From positions 1 through 27,526 of the forward strand of contig JACQPS010000123.1 of NCBI GenBank assembly GCA_016207445.1: DNA of 27,526 nt. The letters run 5' to 3'. The position numbers were made by a program, and so were the translations under genes. This document shows, one piece after another, positions 1-7,582 of the stretch (its first letter is position 1; each line of letters opens with the position of its first letter). The notes beneath the pieces are model-generated. The model saw nothing but the letters and a program-made list of their open reading frames with translations, did not search any database and had not been told where the DNA came from. This stretch comes from Gemmatimonadota bacterium. GTDB taxonomy: Bacteria > Gemmatimonadota > Gemmatimonadetes > Longimicrobiales > RSA9.

Positions 1-890
1 AGGAAGTCGCACGGGATCCGCCACAGCTCCTGGTTCGTGATCGCCTGCCCGCCGGCGAAGCCGGCGACGGTCCTGGCCCGGCGCACGTGCTCGCGCAGGG
101 CGGGCACGTCGAGACCCCCTTCGTTCTGAACGCCGCCGTCGACATCCGTGATGGCGATCACGCGCACACCCTCCTTGTGAAGGAAGTGCGCGAGCCAGCT
201 GCCGACGTTGCCGAAGCCCTGAATCACCGCGCGCGCGCCCTGCCACGGCAGCCCGAAGTCGCGCGCGGCCTCGCGCATGACCAGCATGACGCCGCGCCCC
301 GTGGCCTCCTCGCGGCCGAGCGAGCCGCCCAGCGCGAGCGGTTTCCCCGTGACGCAGGCGGGCGCGTAGCCGTACTTGTCGCTGTAGGCATCCAGGATCC
401 AGGCCATGGTCTGCGCGCTCGTGCCCATGTCCGGCGCGGGGATGTCGCGGTACGGCCCGAGCACGAGCGCGATGCGCTCGACGTACTTGCGCGTCAGCCG
501 CTCGAGCTCGTTGTGCGACAGCTTGCGCGGGTCCACGCCCACGCCGCCTTTGCCGCCGCCGAACGGCAGGTCGAGCAGCGCGGTCTTCCAGGTCATGAGC
601 GCGGCCAGGCCGCGCACGTCTTCCAGGTCGACGTCGGGGTGATAGCGGATCCCGCCCTTGGTCGGGCCGCGGGCGCCGTTGTGCTGCACGCGGTAGCCGA
701 CGAAGACCTCCGTGCGGCCGTCATCCATCAGCACCGGCACCTGCACCCCGATCTCCCGGAACGGGATGCGCAGGCGCTGGCGCATCGCTTCGCTCAGCCC
801 CAGCAGGTCGGCCGCCGACTCGAACTGGTTCTTCACGATGCCGCCGACGTGCATGGGCGTGGTCGGGACCGCGTACGTCATCGTGCTCAT
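1..890 (-). CDS. gdhA: Glutamate dehydrogenase (Glu/Leu/Phe/Val dehydrogenase family), C-terminus cut by window edge
   Basis: Cytoplasmic enzyme that interconverts glutamate and 2-oxoglutarate plus ammonia with NAD(P). The 296 readable residues cover the N-terminal substrate domain and the start of the Rossmann domain. Seen directly: NGARGPTKGGIRYHP (71-85), the substrate-binding MTWKTA (K102), the catalytic-lysine loop LPFGGGKGG (K114), PAPDMGT (151-157) and the dinucleotide-binding GFGNVG (225-230). The family is about 420 residues, so roughly 120 C-terminal residues lie outside the window. The ATG at 890 is chosen because GGAGG stands five bases upstream and the protein begins at the usual family position. 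It appears monocistronic, with a palindromic repeat separating it from the patatin gene upstream. The family assignment is secure; glutamate rather than another amino acid as substrate is inferred from overall resemblance. Confidence 0.95.
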   Translation of the reverse strand, partial: MSTMTYAVPTTPMHVGGIVKNQFESAADLLGLSEAMRQRLRIPFREIGVQVPVLMDDGRTEVFVGYRVQHNGARGPTKGGIRYHPDVDLEDVRGLAALMTWKTALLDLPFGGGKGGVGVDPRKLSHNELERLTRKYVERIALVLGPYRDIPAPDMGTSAQTMAWILDAYSDKYGYAPACVTGKPLALGGSLGREEATGRGVMLVMREAARDFGLPWQGARAVIQGFGNVGSWLAHFLHKEGVRVIAITDVDGGVQNEGGLDVPALREHVRRARTVAGFAGGQAITNQELWRIPCDF

Positions 891-907
891 TGGATCCTCC
901 GTTCCGT

Positions 908-1034
908 GTCATCCCGAGCGAAGCGAGCGTCGGCGAGCGAAGTCGAGGGATCTCGTGTGGACTTCCATGACGCGTTTGGAAGCTCGAGCAAGATCCCTCG
1001 GCTCCGGCGCCTGCGGCGCCTCCGCTCGGGATGA
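908..1034. repeat. Intergenic imperfect palindromic element
   Basis: Two arms of about 45 bp face each other across a spacer of about 38 bp. The left arm (908-952) begins GTCATCCCGAGCG and ends GAGGGATCT. The right arm (991-1034) begins AGATCCCTCG and ends CGCTCGGGATGAC, so the arm ends are reverse complements while the arm interiors differ. It fills the gap between the patatin stop and the glutamate dehydrogenase start. The form suggests a dispersed REP- or MITE-like element. Copy number elsewhere cannot be judged from one window. It could also fold in the RNA and act as a terminator or processing site. Confidence 0.6.
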
Positions 1035-1045
1035 CCAGGGGCGTC

Positions 1046-2749
1046 TCAGAATCCCATTTGCTTCATGGCCGCATCGGCGGCCTTGCCGGCGATCGGCCCG
1101 CGCACGAGTCGCAGCCACCACGGCAGCCGCTCGCGCATGAGCGGTTGCAGCCGCTCCGTGAGATACCGGCGGAGCCGGGCGCGCTCTTCGGGCGTGATCT
1201 GCTCGGGCCCCACCCGGACCGGCTCCGGCGAGTACTCGACGCCGGGCTCGGGCGGATAGTCGAAGAGCGGGGCGGCAGCGGCGTCGCCCGTGGTCACTCT
1301 CAGCTCGGAGGTGAGAACCGCGCGCGCGTCGCGCCGGCCGCACAGGTAGTCGTGCTCGCGCCACTCGCGCCGGAAGAAGCCGGCGAAGTTATGGAGGAAG
1401 TCCCCCGCCAGTGGGTGCTCCTCGCGGCCGCGCGGCGCGATCAGGTACAGCGCCATCGGTTCCTTGTCCCGCAGCCCGGCCGCACTCTCCAGCAGGAAGA
1501 TCGCGGCGAGCATGGCCGTGCGTCCGGCGCCCGCCAGGCCCGCCAGCGCGGCCGCGTAACGCGGATCGGCCGCGATGCGCGCGAGGTTGGACGCGAGGTA
1601 CGTCTGGACGTCCGGGTCCGTCGGCGCCGTATCGCGATTGACGCCCACCTTGAAGCGCGCCACGGCGCGCGCCTGCGCCGCCAGCGTCTCGCCCAGTCGG
1701 CTCGCCGGCCCGGCCGGCCCGGCGAGCAGCGCGTCCAGCATGGGTCGGAGCTGCGTGGCGACGAAGCGCTCGTGCGCGGCCAGCCGCCAGTTCACCTTGT
1801 TCGCGCGCAGCCAGTCCTTGGCGTTCGCCTGGCCGAGCGCGGCACTCGCCACGGCACCCAGCGTCGCGAACAGGGACGCCGGTTCGGCGTACGGTTCGTT
1901 CTGCCCCGTGGGCGGAGCATCCAGGTACGGGTCCACCAGGAGGTAGCGGTAGTCGAGCCGGGCGTGCTCCGGGTTCTCCTCGACCAGCGCCTTGGCGAGT
2001 CCGATCGGCTCGTTCTCCAGCACGCCGCCGTCCGCGTACCACATCGGCACGGTCGATCCCGTCGGCACGCCGAACGCCGCGGGCGTGTACTCCTCCACCG
2101 GCCGGTCGATGCGCCGCGGCGCGAACGCGCCGGGAAAGGCGCCCGACGCGAGCGCGGCGGCGCGCAGGCGCGCCCACAACTCCGGCAGCTGGCTGGGCGG
2201 CGTCGTCGACTCGAGCTGGAAGCGTGCGTGATCCGCGTGCACGCGGGTCGAGAAGAAAGCTTTCCCGGCCGCGCCTCCATCCGCCCGGTTCGCGTACTCG
2301 ATGCGATAGCGCACGCCGCCCAGATTGGTCAGCGTGAACGCGACGCGCAGCGGCTCGGCGCAGAACGGCTGCCACTCGCGCGGGTCGGGCGGCGCGCTCA
2401 GCAGTCGCTGCGCCAGCTCCTCGATCTTCGCGCTGGACAGGATCGACAGCGGATCGAAGCCGGAGCCACGCCGCAGCAGCTCCTCGAGCGAGATCTCGTC
2501 CACCCACGCGCGCCGCAAGTCCGCGATCGCGGCCGGGTCCGCCACGAGCGCGCGCGCGAACGCGCCCGCGCACAGCGCTCCCGCCGACGCGCCGGCCAGC
2601 GCCTCGACCCGCACGTCGCGGCGCGACTCCGGCCGCGCGAGATCCCCGTTGGCGTGACGCAGCCCCCAGTAGATCTCGGCGAGCGCGCCCGCGATGTAAG
2701 TGCCGAGCGAGACGCCGCCGCCCAGGATCAGGACGAGACGGGTGGACAT
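1046..2749 (-). CDS. Patatin-like phospholipase/acylhydrolase
   Basis: A 567-aa protein with the Ser-Asp dyad of patatins, expected to hydrolyse acyl lipids. The oxyanion-hole glycine motif LGGGVSLG lies at residues 9-16, the nucleophile elbow GASAG at 53-57 (S55), and the catalytic Asp in DGG at 240-242. The long C-terminal part (about 300-567) resembles the extension of patatin-related proteins with a DUF3376-type tail; I assign that part only loosely. No signal peptide is evident, because the hydrophobic N-terminus is the first strand of the patatin fold. The ATG at 2749 has no strong Shine-Dalgarno sequence. The neighbouring hydrolase gene is co-directional but separated by a repeat-filled gap, so a shared operon is doubtful. 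Long open frames on the opposite strand are codon-bias shadows. Confidence 0.92.
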   Translation of the reverse strand: MSTRLVLILGGGVSLGTYIAGALAEIYWGLRHANGDLARPESRRDVRVEALAGASAGALCAGAFARALVADPAAIADLRRAWVDEISLEELLRRGSGFDPLSILSSAKIEELAQRLLSAPPDPREWQPFCAEPLRVAFTLTNLGGVRYRIEYANRADGGAAGKAFFSTRVHADHARFQLESTTPPSQLPELWARLRAAALASGAFPGAFAPRRIDRPVEEYTPAAFGVPTGSTVPMWYADGGVLENEPIGLAKALVEENPEHARLDYRYLLVDPYLDAPPTGQNEPYAEPASLFATLGAVASAALGQANAKDWLRANKVNWRLAAHERFVATQLRPMLDALLAGPAGPASRLGETLAAQARAVARFKVGVNRDTAPTDPDVQTYLASNLARIAADPRYAAALAGLAGAGRTAMLAAIFLLESAAGLRDKEPMALYLIAPRGREEHPLAGDFLHNFAGFFRREWREHDYLCGRRDARAVLTSELRVTTGDAAAAPLFDYPPEPGVEYSPEPVRVGPEQITPEERARLRRYLTERLQPLMRERLPWWLRLVRGPIAGKAADAAMKQMGF

Positions 2750-2770
2750 GGTCGACCGAGATGATCCGCT

Positions 2771-2866
2771 CGTAGACGCGCACGTACTCGTGCACGTACA
2801 CGGCCGTGGCTGTCACATGCGAAATTCCGTGCACGTGCACGCGTACGTGTAGGTGCACGTGTACGT
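2771..2866. repeat. Inverted pair of hexamer arrays
   Basis: The left arm (2771-2800) is a run of CGTNNA/CGCGCA hexamers (cgtaga, cgcgca, cgtact, cgtgca, cgtaca). The right arm (2829-2864) carries the same unit on the opposite strand (gtgcac, gtgcac, gcgtac, gtgtag, gtgcac, gtgtac). The arms flank about 28 bp and could pair into a long imperfect hairpin. The array fills the gap between two (-) genes. No open frame or promoter is convincing here. Confidence 0.6.
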
Positions 2867-2884
2867 CAATAGGAACAACAGTCG

Positions 2885-3754
2885 TTACTCGCTTCTCGCT
2901 GCCCGCAGCGTCCGGTCGAGGTACGCCTTCAGCCGCCGCCACGCGTCTGCCGCCGGCTTCGTCCGCTTCTCGGGATTCTGATCGACCCACAGCCAGAAAC
3001 CGTGGCCGACATCGTCGTAGATGTGGACGTCGTTCCGGATGCCGGCCTGGCGCAGCGCGGCGACGAAGCGTTCGACTTCCGCAGGGCTGGGGCCGCGATC
3101 GAGCGCGCCGAACGTGCCGTACACCTCGTGATTCAGCTTCTTCAGTTGCTCGGGATCATCGACGAGCCGGCCGTAGAAGATCGCGGTGCCCTCGTGCCGC
3201 TCGCCGCCGAGTCCCCAGCTCAGGGCGATGCCGCCGCCCATGCACCACCCCATCGCGGCGATGCGGCCGGTCGCATCCGGCCGGGCGCGCAGGAAGCGCG
3301 CGGCCGCGTTCAGGTTCGCGATCACGCGCTCCATGTGCGCCCGCGCCTCCGACATCAGGGCGCGGTTCTCTTCGGGAGTCTTGCCGGTACGGCCCGAATA
3401 GAGATCGGCGGCGAGCGCGAGATACCCCTCGGCCGCGAGCGCGTCGGCCACCTGCCGCACCCGCTCGTTCAGGCCGTCCCACTCGTGAATCAGGAGGACC
3501 GCGGGGAACGGGCCCTTCCCCTTGGGAACGGCCAGGTACCCCTTCGTGGCCGCGTCGGTCTCGAAGTAGGAGACGGGCTGGCCGCCCGGTGGCGGCGCCT
3601 TCCCCAGGAGCGCTGCGGGGAGCTCCTGCTGCGCCCGCGCCTCGCGGCGCACTTCGAGGAAACGCGGCACGCCTACCGCGCCCAAAACCGCAATGATGAT
3701 GAGCGGGATGCCGACAGTATCCAAGAAGTGACTCTTGAGGCCGAGGCCGGTCAT
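2885..3754 (-). CDS. Dienelactone-hydrolase family protein with N-terminal membrane anchor
   Basis: Alpha/beta hydrolase of 289 aa. Residues 12-30 form one hydrophobic segment, so the catalytic domain is probably anchored at the cytoplasmic membrane. The nucleophile is a cysteine in GWCMGG (C171). D219 (GALDRG) and H251 (VGHGFW) complete the triad, and E91 in HEWDG matches the glutamate that orients the cysteine in this family. The Cys-Asp-His set marks it as dienelactone-hydrolase-like rather than a serine esterase; the natural substrate is unknown. The ATG at 3754 follows GGAGG by four bases. It may be transcribed separately from the patatin gene because the intervening gap holds the hexamer arrays. 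Confidence 0.9.
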   Translation of the reverse strand: MTGLGLKSHFLDTVGIPLIIIAVLGAVGVPRFLEVRREARAQQELPAALLGKAPPPGGQPVSYFETDAATKGYLAVPKGKGPFPAVLLIHEWDGLNERVRQVADALAAEGYLALAADLYSGRTGKTPEENRALMSEARAHMERVIANLNAAARFLRARPDATGRIAAMGWCMGGGIALSWGLGGERHEGTAIFYGRLVDDPEQLKKLNHEVYGTFGALDRGPSPAEVERFVAALRQAGIRNDVHIYDDVGHGFWLWVDQNPEKRTKPAADAWRRLKAYLDRTLRAARSE

Positions 3755-3890
3755 GGCACCTCCGCGCCGGAATCTGGAAAGGGGGGTTCACGAGACCGGG
3801 GGATGGTCAGCTGCCAAAGTAGGCGGCGCGGGTCCGCCCGGCTAGATTGGCCGCGGCATGTCCCGATTCCCCAAGCTACCGCTCCGCATC

Positions 3891-4220
3891 ATGACGGCAA
3901 CCCGCATCCCTTTCGACGAGGCCCGAAAGCTCCCGCGCCGGCGGCGAGCGCTCTGTGCCGCTCTTCCAGCACGGCACCCTGCTCACCAAGCTGTACGCGC
4001 CCCGCGGCCATGACCCGCAGACGCCCCATGGCAGGGATGAGATCTACGTGGTCGTGAAAGGCACCGGGAAATTCTTCGACGGCCAGGCGCGGCAGCCGTT
4101 CGCGCCCGGCGACTTCCTCTTCGCACCCGCCGGTGTGCCGCACCGCTCGAGGACTTCACCGACGATCGGTTCGTCTGGGTAATGTACTTCGGCCCGGAAG
4201 GCGGGGAGCCAAGTGTGTGA
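3891..4220 (+). pseudogene. Cupin-domain protein, broken by two apparent frameshifts
   Basis: Pieces of one small cupin protein occur in successive reading frames. Frame one gives MTATRIPFDEARKL from 3891. A net shift near 3930 (one extra or two missing bases) is needed to enter the frame with ERSVPLFQHGTLLTKLYAP and the metal-binding cupin motif around HGRDEIYVVVKGTGKFF, continuing to FLFAPAGVPHR. A further single missing base near 4147 then restores EDFTDDRFVWVMYFGPEGGEPSV and the stop at 4218-4220. The reconstructed protein is about 110 aa, normal for a single-domain cupin. Upstream, TAGATT (3843-3848) resembles a -10 element. Either the gene is decaying or the assembly has indel errors here. 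No function beyond the cupin fold can be assigned. Confidence 0.7.
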
Positions 4221-4385
4221 TGCCGTTGAACGTGCCAAGCGTGTGCGGTGGCAAACGGATCGTTTTCCTCGTCTGCGTGTAGCCGTATTCGGAGAAGCTA
4301 GCGATTGCGATTGCGGCGACTTAGCTTATGCGTCCACTGTCCAGCTAGTCTTTTCCTTCTCGAAGATAGCGAGGCGAAAGACGTA

Positions 4386-4928
4386 ATGGCAAAGCCTCGG
4401 CATCTACGCAACGCACCGATCACAGAGGCCATTATCGATGTCCGGGTAAAATCGCGCAAAGATTTTGCGCCGGAACGATTCGGTACATATACGAGTTGGG
4501 AAGAGTTGTCTCCGCAGGCGTTCGCCCTCTGGCGGCAGTACGTCGCAGTGGCAGAACCAGAGAGTGTTACGCGTCTTGCGTTGCGCTACATCAATCACAT
4601 TCCGCTACCACTGTCGATCGAGCTTACTGATTACCTCACAGCGGGTCCAGTCATTCCTCCCGAGCTGCCGCAGTACCTGGAGGCATTCTTGACTCAAGTG
4701 CTAATCCACGATCCCACTACAGAGGTTGCCGCTACAATTCGGCAAACTCTAGAACGCGGGCTAACGCCGGATAAACTTACGGTCCTTTTGGACATCGATG
4801 CATTTAAGGCCACTCAGCTTGAAAGCGACAGCCCAGCAATCGACCAAACTTTTCAACAGCTACATGAATTCAAGAACACGATTTTCTTTAGTAGCATAAC
4901 TGAAACCACCGCGGAGTTGTTCGAATGA
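4386..4928 (+). CDS. TIGR04255-like protein, probably internally deleted
   Basis: A 180-aa protein of unknown function resembling the TIGR04255 family. The start of the family is present (MAKPRHLRNAPITEAIIDVRV), as are the middle (YTSWEEL, SVTRLALRYINHIPLPL, IPPELPQYL) and the end (DIDAF, LHEFKNTIFF, SITETTAELFE). As I remember the family, intact members are about 250 aa and have some 60-70 residues between the 'DF..E.F' segment and YTSWEEL. Here those segments are joined directly (residues 26-38), suggesting an in-frame internal deletion. The ATG at 4386 is chosen because the conserved N-terminus begins there. The stop overlaps the start of the next gene by four bases (ATGA), so the two are translationally coupled. 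Base composition is clearly more A+T-rich than the flanks, suggesting transfer. Confidence 0.75.
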   Translation: MAKPRHLRNAPITEAIIDVRVKSRKDFAPERFGTYTSWEELSPQAFALWRQYVAVAEPESVTRLALRYINHIPLPLSIELTDYLTAGPVIPPELPQYLEAFLTQVLIHDPTTEVAATIRQTLERGLTPDKLTVLLDIDAFKATQLESDSPAIDQTFQQLHEFKNTIFFSSITETTAELFE

Positions 4929-5422
4929 CAGTAGCTTCACTGCGATTTGGTGCAGGCCTCGGCATACCGCAGCGTCCCGATCGAGGCGTCAGCGAGGATG
5001 CTCGCCGGCTACGGCTACTCGTTACACGCGCGCTTGAGTATTCCCCAAGTATCGCCATTGGAGAGCCGAAACGTAAGCTATTAGAGGCTCTGGAACGTGC
5101 TTACCAAGGTGCTAGAGTCGGTAATTGGGATGGTATGGGATCAGCGGCAGTCGAGGCTAGCACCATGGACTATGCGAGAGAGTTCATCAGGCTGCTGCCA
5201 ACGTCGACGGCGAATCCGGACGTGTATGTAGACCAGGATGGCGAGATAACTCTCGAGTGGGATTCGGGCCCTCGATGCGTTTTTACTGTCAGCATTGGAC
5301 GGGACGGCACGTTAACGTTCGCAGGTCTCTTTGGACGGAATAGGTACCATGGGACTGAGCAGATGGTGGGTGACATTCCGTCGAGCGTTGCAGCCGGTAT
5401 TCAGCGCGTTCAACGTCGCTAG
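4925..5422 (+). CDS. Hypothetical 165-aa protein, partner of the TIGR04255-like gene
   Basis: No function is recognised. The protein has a basic helical N-terminal half (about residues 1-65), then NWDGMGSAAVEASTMDYA (about 67-84) and a strand-rich C-terminal half containing DGEITLEWDSGPR, a VSIGRDG turn and NRYHGTEQ. The NWDG-G motif followed by 'G-I-LEW' is a pattern I recall from small unassigned proteins in genomic islands; this is memory, not a search. There is no signal peptide or membrane segment, so it is probably cytoplasmic. Its start overlaps the upstream stop by four bases, which indicates co-translation with the TIGR04255-like gene. Codon and base use match that gene rather than the GC-rich neighbours. 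A stable complex or a toxin-antitoxin or defence role is possible but not shown. Confidence 0.75.
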   Translation: MTVASLRFGAGLGIPQRPDRGVSEDARRLRLLVTRALEYSPSIAIGEPKRKLLEALERAYQGARVGNWDGMGSAAVEASTMDYAREFIRLLPTSTANPDVYVDQDGEITLEWDSGPRCVFTVSIGRDGTLTFAGLFGRNRYHGTEQMVGDIPSSVAAGIQRVQRR

Positions 5423-5812
5423 GTGCTTCAAGCGGTCTGAGGATGAACACGTCGCACGCTATATTTTCGACAGCAAACATTTCAGTCGGGAGAATCGACG
5501 GGTAAAGCACCGAGCCCTAGAACCGGCCCCCGAGGACCACAAGACGTCTGTCTATAGGATCACGGGTTTGTCACCGGCAGAGATTTGGACGCTCGGTGAG
5601 GTCCACGTCGCGACGCCTCGGGGGAAGAAGCTTCTGGCGAGGGCGGACCTTTCACAGCGGGCGATCGAGAGCGTAGGACTCGCTTTGGAGATTGACAACA
5701 TTCGCCGCGGCACGGTAACATCACTGGCTGGCCAGTCGAAAAGGACGAATGGAGATCGCTCGCCCTTGAACTTGCTGCTTTGGCCACACTTGTAATCCTC
5801 CCCAACAGTTAA
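5349..5812 (+). pseudogene. Third gene of the TIGR04255 cassette, apparently frameshifted
   Basis: A coherent protein begins around EDEHVARYIFDSKHFS (from 5439) and includes TSVYRITGLSPAEIWTLG and GKKLLARADLS. After about 5710 this frame degenerates and stops at 5793-5795. From 5711 another frame reads HGNITGWPVEKDEW and SLALELAALATLVILP and ends at TAA 5810-5812, which looks like the genuine C-terminus. One added or two removed bases near 5705-5711 would join them. The start is uncertain: the only in-frame ATG (5349) lies inside the upstream gene, so the N-terminus may be damaged too. It is the third gene of the cassette, has the same A+T-rich composition and its function is unknown. The alternative is a sequencing indel in an intact gene. 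Confidence 0.6.
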
Positions 5813-5851
5813 GACCGCACGCGCCCACTGAGGCGAATGCTAGCTGCCGGG

Positions 5852-6700
5852 TCACCCCCCCGCGCTCGTGTACCGCCTCAGCCCCGCCCACCACAGCCGC
5901 CGGGTCAGCACCAGAGCCGCCGTGGCCACGCCCGCCGCCAGTAGCGCCGTCGCGGGGCTCGTGCGTCCGATGAGCGAGGCCGCCGGCACGGTCGTGATCC
6001 AGGCGATGGGCAGGAGGTAGACGAACACGAAGCGGAGCGGGCCCGGGTACACGCTGACGGGAAAGCGGGCGGCCTCGTACACGGCGTCGAAGAGGACCTC
6101 CAGGTTGTCGACCGAGACCCACCAGAAGGTGAAGGTGAGCAGCGTGAGCCAGATCGCGTACACGATGGTGACCGCCGACGCGAGGGTCAGCGCGAAGGCC
6201 GCGAGCTCGAGCGCGGACGGCGCCCGCTCCAGCTGCACCAGCGCGAAGCTGGTCAGCCCCAGCCCCAGCAGCACGTCCGCGCTGCGCCACGCCTCCACGC
6301 GCCGGAACGACATGTGGAACTGTGGGTCGACCGGCTTCGCCAGGATCAGGTCCAGCGTGCCGCGGCGAACGTATTGCTCGATACGGCCGACGTTCGGCCG
6401 CACGACCGCCTCGACCACGCCGCCCACGGTGTTGAAGACCCCCAGCAGCGCGACCACTTCCCAGAAGCTCCACCCGCCCAGCGCCGGCGCCTGACGGAAG
6501 AAGAGCGCGGCCGTGAGCACGGCCGTGCCCATCCAGAAGACGACGCCGAGCAGGTTCGCGATCAGGTTCCCCCGGTACTGCAGCTCCTCCGCCAGGTTCG
6601 CGCTCCAGAAAGCGCGCAGCAGCGCGAGGTGCCGTTCCAACCGCCGCGCGCCTCGCGGTGCCGCCGGGCCGAGATGCCGCGCTGCTCGCGCCGCGCGCAT
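5852..6700 (-). CDS. ABC-2 type exporter permease (second permease of operon)
   Basis: A 282-aa integral membrane protein of the PF06182 (DUF990)-like ABC-2 permease family. About six hydrophobic segments are visible, including LIANLLGVVFWMGTAVLTAAL, VVALLGVFNTVGGVV and FVFVYLLPIAWITTVPAASL. The central YVRRGTLDLILAKPVDPQFH segment matches the cytoplasmic loop typical of these proteins, where 'G-LD-LL-KP' recurs. The ATG at 6700 is preferred over longer forms because it follows GGGAGGG and lies two bases after the stop of the upstream permease, implying coupled translation. It pairs with the other permease to form the membrane channel driven by the ATPase encoded at 7583-8701. The transported substrate is unknown. 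Confidence 0.9.
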   Translation of the reverse strand: MRAARAARHLGPAAPRGARRLERHLALLRAFWSANLAEELQYRGNLIANLLGVVFWMGTAVLTAALFFRQAPALGGWSFWEVVALLGVFNTVGGVVEAVVRPNVGRIEQYVRRGTLDLILAKPVDPQFHMSFRRVEAWRSADVLLGLGLTSFALVQLERAPSALELAAFALTLASAVTIVYAIWLTLLTFTFWWVSVDNLEVLFDAVYEAARFPVSVYPGPLRFVFVYLLPIAWITTVPAASLIGRTSPATALLAAGVATAALVLTRRLWWAGLRRYTSAGG

Positions 6701-6702
6701 GC

Positions 6703-7575
6703 TCACCCTCCCACCGCGCAGTAGCGGCGGATCCCGCGCGACCACACCAGGCGGTAGAGCGTGATCCACGCCGAGAGCCAGAAGAGCTGACCGCCGAACC
6801 CGCGCACCAGGCCAGCACCCGAAACCTCACCCGTCAGCACCTCCACCGGGAACGCCACCATGTAGGGGAACCAGAGCACGCCGGCCACGGCCGCGACCGC
6901 GGGCGGAAGCAGCGCCAGCGGCGCGATGCGGCCGGCGAGGAAGAGCGAGACGCCGTAGTGCAGCTCTGCGAGCGCGGTCGCGCGCGTGGTCCAGAACGCG
7001 AGCAGCCCGTTGACGTAGCTCGTGAGGAAGCGCAGTCCCGCGGCCAGCACCACGGCCGTGCCCGCGAGCGCCCAGCGCCCGGCGTCCACCGGCACGCGCA
7101 CCGCCGGCCAGAAGAGCGCGACCAGCAGCCAGACCAGCGCGATGGCCGTGCCCGTGCGCAGCTTGTAGGCGACGTTGTCGCCGATCGCCTCGTGGATCGG
7201 ATTGAACGGCCGCGTGAGCCGCACGTTCATCTCCCCCTCGCGGATCCACCGGTCGATGTACCAGACGTCCCAGGCGAGCGTGAGCTGATCGACCAGCATG
7301 AGCGCGAAGAAGTAGCGCGCGAAGTCCGCGCGGTCGTAGCCGCCGAGCTCGCCGCTGCCCGCCAGCACCCACCAGATCGCGAGCGTGACGAGCGGCTGCG
7401 CGACGCCCAGCACCATCCAGATCACGATCTCGGCGCGGTACTGCAGATCGACGAGCCAGGCGCTCCGGATCAGTGCGGCGTAGCGCGTGAGCCAGTCGCG
7501 CAGGGCCGACGGACGGCGATCGGGCCCCCGCGCCTGCGGCGGCTGCCGGACGCGAGCGGGGACGGCGGGCAGCAT
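6703..7575 (-). CDS. ABC-2 type exporter permease (first permease of operon)
   Basis: A 290-aa multi-spanning membrane protein related to its downstream neighbour. After a basic, proline-rich N-terminus (about 1-28), hydrophobic stretches include IVIWMVLGVAQPLVTLAIWW, ALVWLLVALFWPAV, LAGTAVVLAAGLRFL and PLALLPPAVAAVAGVLWFPY. The loop WIREGEMNVRLTRPFNPIH corresponds to the 'G-hydrophobic-RP-P' segment of the PF06182-like family. Its start lies seven bases after the ATPase stop and its own stop lies two bases before the next ATG, so the three genes form one tight operon. The start lacks a clear Shine-Dalgarno sequence and probably depends on coupling. Two non-identical permeases per operon is the usual arrangement for this exporter class. 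Confidence 0.9.
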   Translation of the reverse strand: MLPAVPARVRQPPQARGPDRRPSALRDWLTRYAALIRSAWLVDLQYRAEIVIWMVLGVAQPLVTLAIWWVLAGSGELGGYDRADFARYFFALMLVDQLTLAWDVWYIDRWIREGEMNVRLTRPFNPIHEAIGDNVAYKLRTGTAIALVWLLVALFWPAVRVPVDAGRWALAGTAVVLAAGLRFLTSYVNGLLAFWTTRATALAELHYGVSLFLAGRIAPLALLPPAVAAVAGVLWFPYMVAFPVEVLTGEVSGAGLVRGFGGQLFWLSAWITLYRLVWSRGIRRYCAVGG

Positions 7576-7582
7576 GGCGGCC

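Noticed and set aside
1031..2764. A 577-codon open frame on the (+) strand
   Set aside because: It is antisense to the patatin gene and has no recognisable domain. The patatin frame has an intact catalytic dyad.
4221..4385. attC-like boundaries for the TIGR04255 cassette
   Set aside because: No RYYYAAC...GTTRRRY pair with foldable arms lies on either side (4221-4385 or 5812-5851), so it is not called an integron cassette.
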